DNA of 45,871 bases from an uncultured Piscirickettsiaceae bacterium. Lineage in GTDB: Bacteria > Pseudomonadota > Gammaproteobacteria > Methylococcales > Cycloclasticaceae. Positions 34,964 through 44,400 of this stretch are shown piece after piece. Each line of letters begins with the position of its first letter. Positions within the stretch are counted from its first letter, which is position 1. The notes under the pieces were generated by a model that saw only the letters and a program-made list of their open reading frames with translations, searched no databases and was not told the origin of the DNA. The stretch covers positions 1-45,871 of the forward strand of contig CAJXSK010000013.1 of the NCBI GenBank assembly GCA_913061075.1, read 5' to 3'. The translations under genes and the position numbers were made by a program.

Positions 34964-36784
34964 TTAATTAACGGGTTGATAGTTAATTGAGAAAAATACA
35001 TTAGTACCGTCTGTGTTGTAACCTGAGACCGTTTCATATTCTTCGTTAAACAAATTAGCCACTTTAATTTGGGCTGTTAAATCTTTATTGATATTGTAGG
35101 ATCCGGTTAAATCAACCGTTGTAAACCCCGCAAGTCGTCGAGTGTTAGCGGCATTATCGAAACGACGCCCTGAAACAAAAACCTTACTCGCCACATTGAA
35201 ATTACCAAAAGATTTATTTGCATTGAGTGTAAACGTTTGTTCAGCACGTCTAGCTAATACATTCCCATCATTCACACCACCGCTTTTGTTTTCTGGGTCT
35301 AGCCAAGACAATTGGCCATCCAGATTAACACCAGATAATTGGGTCGCTGCATGCAGTTCCAAGCCTTTAATAACCGCTTCAGAAATATTTTGTGGCACAA
35401 AGAAATTATCCAGAGCGATGAGGTCTTTGATTTTTGTACGATAAATATTTGCAGACCAGTTTATACCGACGTGTTGACCTTGAACTCCTAATTCATAGGA
35501 TTTTGATTGCTCAGGGTCTAGGTTTGGGTTAGAACCAAAAGGTGAATATAGGTCAATTAACGAAGGCGCTACAAAGGCCGTACCAAATGAGGCGGTTATG
35601 CGTAAGTTATTCGCTAAAGCAGTACCCCATGCGATATTGCCCGTTGTATGGCTGCCAAACTGTTCATCATCTTCATTTCTTATGGCCAACTGGTACGAAT
35701 GTGCGTCATATTCGCCCAATAATTGTGCAAATACTGCGTTACTATGACGGTTTGTTTCAGCAAAACCAGAAGACTCTTCAACTTTGTCATCTTCATAGTC
35801 ATAACCAATGGTAAGTAAATGTTCATCATTTAACTGAACATCACTTTGAATACTAAAGTTATCTTGAAGGTTATCAGCAAAGCTCGTTGCAAAAGCGCCC
35901 TCATTATCTAGCTCCATACGACCTTGGCTCAAGGTGCTTTTAATAGTCCAACTATCCGAAACATCGATGCTTAGCGTACTACCATACGTATGTTGTAAAA
36001 AATCACTGGTATTAAAAAACCCGTCAAATTCGCTTTCGCCTTCGCTGTATAAGCTAAAAAACTCCAACTCGGCAGTGTTACCAAAACGATGTCCAACACG
36101 TAACGAAGCGTTAGCATTACGGTAGGCATCCCTGTCTGGTTCAGTTGCAAAACAGCCAATAAAAAGTGTGCCGCTGCGCCCATCACAGGAATTAAAGCCG
36201 TTCGTTTCTGTATAGCCACCACTTAAGTTATACCATGTTGAAGAATCTCCGCCAGATAACCCAAAGGTGGACTCTTTTGTGCCATGTGTGCCAAAACCAA
36301 CTGAAAGACTAGGCGTTAATTCCCCCGAACCTTTTTTAGTGAAAATCTGAATTGTCCCACCAATAGACCCAGAACCATATAAACCTGACTGAGGACCGCG
36401 CACCAACTCAATACGTTCAATTTGATTTAACGGTATATGCTCAATTTGCGGGGCGCCAAATGAATTTTTGGCCAATTTAACCCCATTTAAAAGTATTTGA
36501 GTATGGTTAGACTCAGTTCCCCTTAAAAAAATAGATGTTTGTTTACCAAGGCCACCAGTATTGCCGATCGTGACGCCAGCAAGCCCTGAAATAGCTTCCG
36601 CAACAGTTTTGTATTGGTATTTAGTTATATCTTTTTTAGTAATGACAGATACCGACGAAAGCGTTTCATCAGCAGTTTGTGCCGTTCGCGTGGCTGTAAC
36701 AATAACCGTGTCGTCTTCAGCAAATACGGCAGATTGAGATAGTGATAAAGCAGCAACACTTGCCGCTAATAGTGTTTTTTTCAT
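34964..36784 (-). CDS. btuB: TonB-dependent cobalamin receptor BtuB
   Basis: I start at 36784, which has GAGGAAA before the ATG and opens a signal peptide (MKKTLLAASVAALSLSQSAVFA); an upstream in-frame Met is less suitable. The mature start DDTVIVTATRT is a TonB box. The plug domain follows (FLRGTESNHTQILLNGV, RIELVRGPQSGLYGSGSIGG), then a 22-strand barrel to the C-terminal Asn. Identification as a B12 receptor rests on the cobalamin riboswitch upstream and the btuFCD genes alongside; the barrel sequence alone does not prove substrate. Confidence 0.9.
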   Translation of the reverse strand: MKKTLLAASVAALSLSQSAVFAEDDTVIVTATRTAQTADETLSSVSVITKKDITKYQYKTVAEAISGLAGVTIGNTGGLGKQTSIFLRGTESNHTQILLNGVKLAKNSFGAPQIEHIPLNQIERIELVRGPQSGLYGSGSIGGTIQIFTKKGSGELTPSLSVGFGTHGTKESTFGLSGGDSSTWYNLSGGYTETNGFNSCDGRSGTLFIGCFATEPDRDAYRNANASLRVGHRFGNTAELEFFSLYSEGESEFDGFFNTSDFLQHTYGSTLSIDVSDSWTIKSTLSQGRMELDNEGAFATSFADNLQDNFSIQSDVQLNDEHLLTIGYDYEDDKVEESSGFAETNRHSNAVFAQLLGEYDAHSYQLAIRNEDDEQFGSHTTGNIAWGTALANNLRITASFGTAFVAPSLIDLYSPFGSNPNLDPEQSKSYELGVQGQHVGINWSANIYRTKIKDLIALDNFFVPQNISEAVIKGLELHAATQLSGVNLDGQLSWLDPENKSGGVNDGNVLARRAEQTFTLNANKSFGNFNVASKVFVSGRRFDNAANTRRLAGFTTVDLTGSYNINKDLTAQIKVANLFNEEYETVSGYNTDGTNVFFSINYQPVN

Positions 36785-36904
36785 GAGATTTCCTCGTTGT
36801 AAGGCGCAGCCCCGCGCCAATAAATAAAAACGCCACAAGAGGAATAGGAAGAAGTTGAGAATAAAAAATCAACATCAGCCAAGTTGCCCACCCGCAACGT
36901 ACCG

Positions 36905-37100
36905 GTTTGCTAGTGGCAGGTCTCCGGGCTCATAAGTGATTAATTATTACGTTAATCAATGTATCGCCTTCCCATGTTTTGACACAGTGACGTTTGATAC
37001 ATTTTGGCTTATATACCGTTGCGGGGGCAGCGTTGGGCTTGAAATAAATCGTACCAACTTCCCTATTAGTTGAGTGCTATACTCAACACCAAAAGCGAAC
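36905..37100 (-). ncRNA. Cobalamin riboswitch upstream of btuB
   Basis: Read on the minus strand, the conserved blocks appear in order: a hairpin gttgag/ctcaac, aatagggaag, gctgcccccgcaac, cactg, gggaaggc, and gcccggagacctgcc (B12 box region at 36916-36930). These are the consensus core of the AdoCbl riboswitch. A stem gttgc/gcaac and a T run (around 36865-36870) downstream could form the expression platform. High cobalamin should turn btuB off. Confidence 0.92.
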
Positions 37101-37166
37101 GCATTATCTGTTCTTTTAATAATGTGAGTCAAGCGACTTTATTTAAAACAACAAAAAAAGCCATCC

Positions 37167-37814
37167 ATGGGTACGAATAAAATTAATATTTTGCTGGTTG
37201 ATGACCATGAACTTGTCCGCTCAGGCATTGAACAATTACTAGCGACCGACCCAGATATTGACGTATTAGCTGTTGCCTCATCTGGCGAAGAAGCGATGCG
37301 TCTAAACGACCAACTTAATCCCGATATTATTCTTATGGATTTAAATATGCCAGGGATGGGTGGCTCTGAGGCAATCAAATGTATTTTAAGACACAAACCC
37401 GATGCAAAAATTATTGCCCTGAGTGTTTATGATGATGGCCCTGTGCCTCATCAATCATTATCAATTGGGGCTAAAGGCTATATCAACAAAGGTTTCCCTG
37501 TTGATGAAATGATAAAAGCCATCGTCATGGTCTATCAGGGAAAAAATTACTTATCTTCCGCTGTTGCAACCAATATGGTCTTTACTAACAGCGAACCAGA
37601 AAAAAACACGTTTTCTCAGCTCAGCAGTCGTGAATTCCAAATAGTAAGCAAATTACTCGAAGGCGAAAAGATTAACGACATAGCGGTTGCGCTTTCAATC
37701 AGCCCTAAAACTGTTAATACACACCGCTATCGAGTACATCAGAAATTAGGTGTTGGTGGCGACATAGAATTAGTAAAACTGGCGATTAAGGAAGGCTTTA
37801 TAACAAATGTATAA
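37167..37814 (+). CDS. gacA: GacA/UvrY-type NarL-family response regulator
   Basis: A 215-aa regulator. The receiver domain has the acidic pair Asp12-Asp13, the phosphoacceptor Asp58 in LMDLNMPGMGG and the conserved Lys in YINKG. The C-terminal LuxR-type helix-turn-helix is FSQLSSREFQIVSKLLEGEKINDIAVALSISPKTVNTHRYR. The linker and C-terminus match GacA/UvrY closely. Its partner sensor BarA/GacS is not in the window. In many gammaproteobacteria this gene is followed by uvrC and pgsA; here it is followed directly by tRNA-Leu. The Shine-Dalgarno is weak. Confidence 0.85.
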   Translation: MGTNKINILLVDDHELVRSGIEQLLATDPDIDVLAVASSGEEAMRLNDQLNPDIILMDLNMPGMGGSEAIKCILRHKPDAKIIALSVYDDGPVPHQSLSIGAKGYINKGFPVDEMIKAIVMVYQGKNYLSSAVATNMVFTNSEPEKNTFSQLSSREFQIVSKLLEGEKINDIAVALSISPKTVNTHRYRVHQKLGVGGDIELVKLAIKEGFITNV

Positions 37815-37839
37815 AATTTTAAAATTTATGCTCGTCATA

Positions 37840-37870
37840 ACTAAACTCATAGGGTAAAATTCGCGCTCAA
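37840..37870 (+). promoter_or_regulatory. Likely tRNA-Leu promoter
   Basis: A -10-like taaaat (about 37854-37859) is followed by a GC-rich tcgcgc discriminator, typical of stringently controlled stable RNA promoters. The -35 is weak. Confidence 0.4.
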
Positions 37871-37877
37871 TTTGATT

Positions 37878-37965
37878 GCCTGGGTGGTGAAATTGGTAGA
37901 CACACGGGACTTAAAATCCCGCGACTTTAACGGTCGTGCCGGTTCGATTCCGGCCCCAGGCACCA
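37878..37965 (+). tRNA. tRNA-Leu (anticodon TAA)
   Basis: Acceptor arms gcctggg and cccaggc pair fully. The anticodon loop acttaaaat carries TAA in the gggac/atccc stem region, a long variable arm is present, the T loop is gttcgattc, and CCA is encoded. All features of a functional tRNA-Leu(UAA). Confidence 0.97.
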
Positions 37966-37978
37966 TTGAATATCGAGG

Positions 37979-38010
37979 CTCCAGCAATTATTTGCTGGGG
38001 CTTTTTTATT
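37979..38010 (+). terminator. Intrinsic terminator after tRNA-Leu
   Basis: gctccagcaa, ttat loop, ttgctggggc, then a T run. Ten base pairs including one G-T pair. Confidence 0.85.
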
Positions 38011-38026
38011 GCCTATAGTTTTCGGG

Positions 38027-38206
38027 TCAATGCGGGGTCAATGCTGAATTGTTATTTGTTATCTTTTTAGCAATCGTTTCCCCATCGTAAGAATGGGACG
38101 AATATAAAGCGTCGATAGACTCGCGCTCAACATATTTCCCTAGATCACAAATAACCAAGAAAAACATAGAATACTTTGCTCCCAAAAGGTTTGCGGCAGT
38201 AATCAA
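38027..38206 (-). pseudogene. Severed ORF next to the tRNA-Asn fragment (59 codons)
   Basis: An open frame from a TTG at 38206 to TGA at 38027 encodes a normal-looking soluble sequence including DLGKYVERESIDALYSSH and SYDGETIAKK. An in-frame stop lies directly upstream, close to the tRNA-Asn fragment. No Shine-Dalgarno supports the start. It reads like the C-terminal remnant of a larger gene cut at the junction. Family not recognised. Confidence 0.4.
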
Positions 38207-38216
38207 CTATATAAAA

Positions 38217-38264
38217 CAACTGTTAATCATTGGAACACTGATTCGAATCCAGTCGGAGGAGCCA
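38217..38264 (+). pseudogene. 3' fragment of tRNA-Asn (GTT), probable att remnant
   Basis: From the anticodon loop onward (ctgttaa, anticodon 38222-38224, tcatt, T arm attcgaatccagt, cggagga, g, cca) the sequence follows tRNA-Asn. The 5' half (acceptor strand, D arm) is absent and the T stem has one mismatch. The break in the anticodon stem is where many integrases cross over. Confidence 0.75.
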
Positions 38265-38490
38265 TATATCAAAGTCTTAGTTACCCTTGCGGTGCTGGGG
38301 CTTTTTTATTTTCAGATATATCCTTGATGTACCGTCACCACCACGACGGGCTCATAGTTCATTTCCTCAGTCCATTTTCTATTTCTGTATTGCTAGCAAC
38401 ATTCACCTCAAAATAAACCCAACAAACCACTTAATTTAGAATAAACACTAATTTGACAAGCGACAGTTCAAAGGGTTAGAGTTCGCGCCA
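38265..38490. other. Scar region without genes; second terminator tail and candidate promoter
   Basis: Downstream of the tRNA fragment, gctggggcttttttatt (near 38294-38310) repeats the tail of the tRNA-Leu terminator, but its upstream stem partner is missing. A TTGACA at 38453-38458 with a weak -10 (ttagag) 17 bases later is a possible promoter for the metal genes. Otherwise I see nothing. Confidence 0.5.
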
Positions 38491-38838
38491 ATGTTCCCGA
38501 AAAAACACATCGTGCTTAAACACCTAACCATACTGCTTCTGATTCTTAGCACACTAAGCTATAGCAGTGTGTGGGCAATGAGCGGTCATGATGATATTGC
38601 CGGGGAACATCAGCAAACTATATCTCATATAGCTGATTTACACAGCACTGATCTAACTAGTGATCAAGACAACCACCTAGATGATGATCACTGCTGTCAC
38701 GCCGGTGCTCATTTGTTAGGCTTGATTGGTCTCTATACAAAAGTATCACTTCACGTAGCTAAACGTGACACCTTGGCATATAACCTACTTTTTCAGTCAC
38801 ACCAAACCAGCCCGCTCCAGCGTCCCCCTCTTAGCTAA
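38491..38838 (+). CDS. Secreted His/Asp-rich protein of the metal-efflux locus (115 aa)
   Basis: An N-terminal signal peptide (LTILLLILSTLSYSSVWA) is followed by a His/Asp-rich stretch (SGHDDIAGEHQQTISHIADLHS, DNHLDDDHCCHAGAHLLG) suited to binding divalent metals in the periplasm. Short proteins of this kind often head czc operons. No named domain. It lies 91 bases upstream of czcC in the same direction. A metal chaperone or sensor role is inferred. Confidence 0.65.
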   Translation: MFPKKHIVLKHLTILLLILSTLSYSSVWAMSGHDDIAGEHQQTISHIADLHSTDLTSDQDNHLDDDHCCHAGAHLLGLIGLYTKVSLHVAKRDTLAYNLLFQSHQTSPLQRPPLS

Positions 38839-38929
38839 TTCCTAATAATTTTGTCGGTTATAGCCGGCGATACCTACACGATTCATTAATTTAAATCGTC
38901 TATGTTTTATTTTATTTATAGGAATTACC

Positions 38930-40207
38930 ATGAGATTTTTAAATGTCATTAGCCTTTTTGCATGCGCCTTATTGTTGCCCTCAACAGTTGGTGCTAACGA
39001 GCAACAGAAGTTCGAAAGTTGGCTAAACCAAGTAGTACAACATCACCCTAGGTTGCAAGCAGCTCAAGCTTCTGCTGATAAAGCAGCAGCTGAGCTTCGT
39101 GCTGCCAATCAACCCTTGTTCAACCCTGAACTTGAATTTGAGTATGAACGAGCAGGTGTTGACACAAAAACAGCGGGCATCACTCAGACCATTGACTGGG
39201 GCGATAAACGATTAGCTCAAACACATCTTGCCGATTACAAATTACAACTTAGCCTTACTGAATTAACTGTCGCACAGCAAAAGTTATCTGCTGAAGTTTT
39301 ATTAGCATTGGTTACATATCAAGCCAGTTTTGATACCCTGAAAATAACCGAAAAACGCTCAAATTCGATGTCACAGTTTTTCAGTATTGCCAAACAGCGC
39401 TATCAGGCTGGAGACCTTACCGAAATTGAACTGGCTCTAGCCCAACTAGCAAGCAGCGAAGCGAATTTTGAGTTAGCTGATGCTCGCTCTGAGTTAATTA
39501 TCAATAAACAAAATCTTTACGTGGTATTAGGAAACAGGAGTAACTCTTCACTAATACCATTACCAGTAATGAACAGCATACCTAGCAGCTCCGAATATCC
39601 GGTAAAAGATTCAAATCAAATACTCGATCGCTTACCAGAAATGCGCCTTGCCATTACTCGAATGAACATTGCTCGTGCAGAAATTAAATTACGTCAGAGT
39701 GAACAACGCCCTAACCCAAGTATTGGAATAAAAGCGGGTAAGGAAGGCAACGACAATTTAACAAGTCTTAGTTTCTCCATGCCTCTGTTTGTACGAAATA
39801 ATTTAAGCGCTGAAGTAGATGCTGCCCGCTTACTACTTATACAGCGTGAGTATGAAGCGACAAGCACAAGACAAGCATTACTCGCTCAACTTACTTCAGC
39901 AGAACAAACACTTCAGGTTAATCGTCAAGCATGGGCTCAGTGGAAAGCGACCGGAGGTCAGCATTTATTACGAAAAGAAAAACTGTTAGGCCGTCTATGG
40001 AAAGCAGGTGAATTAAGTACAGCCGACTATTTGGTGCAACTCAAACAATCACTTGATACCGAAGAAAGTGTCATTAGGCAGCGCGCTCAACTATGGCAGT
40101 CTTGGACGCAATGGCTCATTGCCTCTGGCGATATTGCTAAATGGATAAGCCCCCAAAGTAGCCTACAAACAAACAGCATCCCTAAGAAATTAGGCAGTGG
40201 AGAATAA
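38930..40207 (+). CDS. czcC: CzcC-like outer membrane efflux protein
   Basis: A 425-aa TolC-family protein with signal peptide (VISLFACALLLPSTVGA) and long Ala/Gln/Leu-rich helical hairpins (HPRLQAAQASADKAAAELRAANQP, AKQRYQAGDLTEIELALAQLASSEANFELADARSE). It forms the outer-membrane exit duct of the metal efflux complex. AGGA precedes the ATG. First enzyme-complex gene of the czcCBA operon; two bases separate it from czcB. Confidence 0.9.
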   Translation: MRFLNVISLFACALLLPSTVGANEQQKFESWLNQVVQHHPRLQAAQASADKAAAELRAANQPLFNPELEFEYERAGVDTKTAGITQTIDWGDKRLAQTHLADYKLQLSLTELTVAQQKLSAEVLLALVTYQASFDTLKITEKRSNSMSQFFSIAKQRYQAGDLTEIELALAQLASSEANFELADARSELIINKQNLYVVLGNRSNSSLIPLPVMNSIPSSSEYPVKDSNQILDRLPEMRLAITRMNIARAEIKLRQSEQRPNPSIGIKAGKEGNDNLTSLSFSMPLFVRNNLSAEVDAARLLLIQREYEATSTRQALLAQLTSAEQTLQVNRQAWAQWKATGGQHLLRKEKLLGRLWKAGELSTADYLVQLKQSLDTEESVIRQRAQLWQSWTQWLIASGDIAKWISPQSSLQTNSIPKKLGSGE

Positions 40208-40209
40208 TA

Positions 40210-41442
40210 ATGAATAAGTTTAATACCATTTTTTTGATCACTCTTTTAACTCTATCAAGTGCTCAAACCATCCATGCATCAGAAGATGACCATGACCACA
40301 AAACCGCACATACTGAAGAAGATCATGATACGCATGAAGAAGACGGTGATGCCCATGAAGAAGATCATGATACGCATGAAAATGACGGCAAAAAACATGA
40401 AAAAGGCGGTGATGCACATGAAGAAGAGGAAGGAATTCATTTAACAGCTGCTCAACAAAAAGCAGCAGGCATAACCACTACGCCCCTCCAGTTAACGAAT
40501 ATAGACCTCAGCATTAGTGCACCAGGCGAAATAACCCTAAATGCTTATGCAACCAGTCAGGCTGTATCACTCATTAATGCTCAGGTTGTTAAAAGACATG
40601 CAAAACTAGGTGATTTAGTGTCTACGGGGCAGCCATTAGTCACGTTATCTAGTGTTGAAATGGCACAGGCACAGGGCGACCTTTTAGTAGCTGCTCGAGA
40701 ATGGACCCGTGTTCGAAAGTTAGGACAAAAAGTAGTTTCTGCGGCTCGATACATACAAGCCAAAGTAAACAATGAACAGGCTCGTGCAAAAGTGCAGGCA
40801 TATGGCATGAACCAACAACAAGTTGAGGCCATTTTAAAAGCGGGTAATGCCAGACTGGCCAACGGTCGCTTCCAACTATTAGCGTTGCAAAGTGGCACCG
40901 TAATTCAGGATCAATTTACATTGGGTGAAGTAGTTAATGCAGGTCAAATGTTATTTAAAGTTAGTGATGAAACGAAACTTTGGGTAAATACTCGACTAAC
41001 CGCAAAACAAGTTACAGACGTGCAAATAGGAGCTATGGCCAATGTCATTTTTGGTAAAAAAACATTAAAGGGAACCGTTATTCAACGTCATCATTCTTTG
41101 GATGAAAGCACACGTACTATTGGTATTCGTATCGAAGTAGCAAACCCTGATGACGTATTACACCCAGGTGTTTTTGTTGACGTAAACATTGCTGCAAATA
41201 ACGCAGAAAAAGTACTGTCTGTTCCTGCCGATGCGGTTCTACGTAGCCCTGATGGCGATTGGATGGTATTTGTTGAGCACGAAGACAACCAATTCGAGCC
41301 TAAAGAAATCAATGTATTACGAACAAATAATGGAGTGACGGTAATTGATGGTATTGATGCAGGCACTCGCGTCGTAACTCATGGTGCATTCTTTTTACAA
41401 TCAGAATTAGCAAAGTCTGGTTTTAACATTCATAACCATTGA
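40210..41442 (+). CDS. czcB: CzcB-like membrane fusion protein with His-rich N-terminus
   Basis: A 410-aa periplasmic adaptor of the HlyD/CusB type. After the signal peptide come about 50 residues of repeated HEEDHDTHEEDGDAH type (residues about 26-75), a likely metal-binding segment. The lipoyl/barrel parts follow (ALQSGTVIQDQFTLGEVVNAGQMLFKVSDETKLWV, DVNIAANNAEKVLSVPADAVLRSPDG). It links CzcA to CzcC. GGAG precedes the ATG. Confidence 0.92.
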   Translation: MNKFNTIFLITLLTLSSAQTIHASEDDHDHKTAHTEEDHDTHEEDGDAHEEDHDTHENDGKKHEKGGDAHEEEEGIHLTAAQQKAAGITTTPLQLTNIDLSISAPGEITLNAYATSQAVSLINAQVVKRHAKLGDLVSTGQPLVTLSSVEMAQAQGDLLVAAREWTRVRKLGQKVVSAARYIQAKVNNEQARAKVQAYGMNQQQVEAILKAGNARLANGRFQLLALQSGTVIQDQFTLGEVVNAGQMLFKVSDETKLWVNTRLTAKQVTDVQIGAMANVIFGKKTLKGTVIQRHHSLDESTRTIGIRIEVANPDDVLHPGVFVDVNIAANNAEKVLSVPADAVLRSPDGDWMVFVEHEDNQFEPKEINVLRTNNGVTVIDGIDAGTRVVTHGAFFLQSELAKSGFNIHNH

Positions 41443-41452
41443 GGCCACAACC

Positions 41453-44400
41453 ATGTTTAATAAAATTATTGACCTCGGTATTAATAATCGTCTGCTGGTA
41501 GTGCTTTCACTGCTGGCGACTCTTGTTGGCGGAACATTAATATTACCTTCACTTAATCTTGATGCCTTTCCGGACGTAACCAATGTTCAAGTACAAATTA
41601 ATACTGAAGCTCGTGGACTTGCTTCGGAGGAAGTCGAGCAACTAATCACCTTCCCTATCGAATCCGTGATGTACGCCTTGCCTGATGTTGAAGAAGTTCG
41701 CTCAATATCTAAAACAGGGCTATCTGTTATCACTGTCGTTTTCAAGGAAGGAACCGACATCTATTTTGCCCGGCAACTTATTTTTCAACGCCTGCAATCG
41801 GCACGTGAGCAAATTCCAGATGGTATTGGAACCCCTGAAATGGGGCCAAATACTTCAGGGCTTGGGCAAATATATCAATATATTTTGCGTGCTGACGATC
41901 CTGAAAAATTTGATGCTATTGCCTTGCGAAGTCTAAACGATTGGGTGGTCAAGCTGCTATTAATGCCTGTTAGTGGGGTAACCGAAGTCTTATCATTCGG
42001 CGGTGAAGTTAGGCAGTACCAAGTGCAAGTACATCCCAGTAAATTACTGTCTTATAAACTAACCATTAAAGATATTGCTGAAGCTATTGAAGAAAACAAC
42101 CGTAATGCAGGTGGCTGGTATTTAGACAGAGGTGCGGAACAACTCATTATTCGTGGTGTAGGCTGGGTACGAAGCGACAAAGAGGGTTTACGTGACATCG
42201 GTAATATTCCGTTAAAAAATATTGACGGCGTATCAGTACGAGTCAGTGATGTGGCAATAGTCGATTTTGGCCCTGAAATTCGTCAAGGCGCTGTGACTAT
42301 GTCGACTCGTGATGTTAAAGGAAACCCAGTTGCAATGGGCGAAGTAGTAGCAGGGATCGTAATGAAACGCTTAGGCGCTAATACAAAGGCGACTATCGAT
42401 GGTATTAAGGCAAGGCTACCCGCGATACAAACGGCATTACCGGACGGTGTGACTATTGAACCTTTTTACGATCAAGCAGACTTAGTCAATCAAGCTGTTA
42501 AGACGGTAAGCTCAGCATTATTACAAGCATTCGTATTGATTATTGTTGTCTTAATGCTGTTTTTAATGAACATCCGTGCCGCTTTTTTGGTGCTCATCTC
42601 AATGCCAATATCGGTTGGTTTAGCACTCATGTTTATGGCCTATTGGGGTATTTCAGCGAACCTGATGTCGTTAGGTGGTTTAGCCATAGCTATCGGTATG
42701 ATGGTCGATGGTTCGGTTGTGATGATGGAAAATGTTTTCAGTCATTTAAGTAAGCCTGATAGGGAGCACGAGCAATACGCTCAAACAGTGCTAGCGGAAG
42801 GTGCACCCGATCCATATAACGTAGCTCAAGACCATCATGGGATTTCGCTTCGAATTCTAATAGCTGCCCGTGAAGTCGGCAGGCCGGTGTTTTTTGCGGT
42901 GATGATTATCATCATCGTATTCGCACCATTATTTACGTTGGAAGGTGTCGAAGGCAAGTTGTTCCAACCAATGGCTATTTCAATTGTATTGGCTATGTTA
43001 GCTTCGTTATTAGTTGCGCTTATTATTGTGCCTGCGCTGGCAACATACATGTTCCGTCACGGGGTTAAAGAAAAAGATAATCCAATTGTTACCTTTTTTG
43101 ACAATATGTACCGCCCGCTGTTATCACGGGCTTTAGGTGCACCTCGTAAAATTGTCTTCGGCGCCGTCATCTTGTTTATTGGCTCACTCGCTTTAGTGCC
43201 TTTTCTTGGAACAGAGTTTGTGCCTGAATTGGAAGAAGGCACCTTAAACATTCGTGTCACACTAGCGCCTTCATCTAGCTTAGAAACCTCATTAGAAGTA
43301 TCTGGCAAGCTTGAAAAGAAATTGATGACCTTCCCAGAAGTTCTATACGTTTCCAGTCGAGCTGGACGTGCTGAAATTGGCGGTGATCCTGAACCTGTAT
43401 CCAACGTTGAGATATTTGTTGGCTTGAAACCTGTAGATGAATGGACAAGCTCATCCAACCGTCAAGAATTACAAAAATTGATGGAGGAAAAGATGTCAGT
43501 TCATCCTGGTTTGCTATTCTCATTTTCACAGCCCATTGCTACTCGCGTAGATGAGTTACTGTCGGGTGTGAAAGCACAATTAGCTATAAAGCTGTTTGGC
43601 CCAGATTTAGCCACGCTTGCAAGCACCGGTAAAAAAATAGAAGGCTTGGTGCGCAAAATTGAGGGTACTCGCGGCGTTGAAATGGAACAAATTGCGGGTG
43701 AAGCTCAATTGGCTATTCGTCCTAATCGCGATTCATTAGCACGTTATGGCATTCCTGTTGCGCAAGTAATGGATCTAGTCGCCAATGCCATTGGTGGCAT
43801 GGAAGCAGGTCAAGTCATTAACGGCAACGAACGTTATGATATTACTGTTCGTTTGGATGCAGGTTATCGCAACAGCATAGAAGCCATTCAAAATATCACC
43901 TTACAAGCACCAAACGGTGCATGGGTTAAATTGGCTGATGTAGCTGAGGTGAAAATCGAATCAGGTCCACCACAAATCCGTCGAGATGATGTGCAACGAC
44001 GAGTGGTCATTCAATCCAATGTTGAAGGCCGTGATATGGGTGGCCTTGTAGCTGAAATAAATCAGCGAATCAATGACGAGATTGATTTACCCGCTGGTTA
44101 TACCGTTGTGTTTGGTGGGCAGTTTGAAAACCAAAAGCGAGCACAAGATAAGCTGATGATTGTCGTTCCCGTTTCACTGGGAATGATATTTTTAATGCTG
44201 TACTTTGCATTCAATTCTGTCGGGCAATCCTTATTGATTATGTTGAATGTGCCACTGGCAATGATTGGCGGTATCGTTGCATTATTTATCTCTGGCCAAT
44301 ACTTGTCTGTACCGGGTTCAATTGGCTTTATTGCCTTGTTTGGTGTTGCGGTATTGAATGGTGTGGTGATGATCAATGCCATTAATCAACGCATTGAAGA

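Noticed and set aside
36785-36838. Upstream extension of btuB
   Set aside because: The Met at 36784 has a good Shine-Dalgarno and starts a normal signal peptide; the extension lies in the riboswitch leader.
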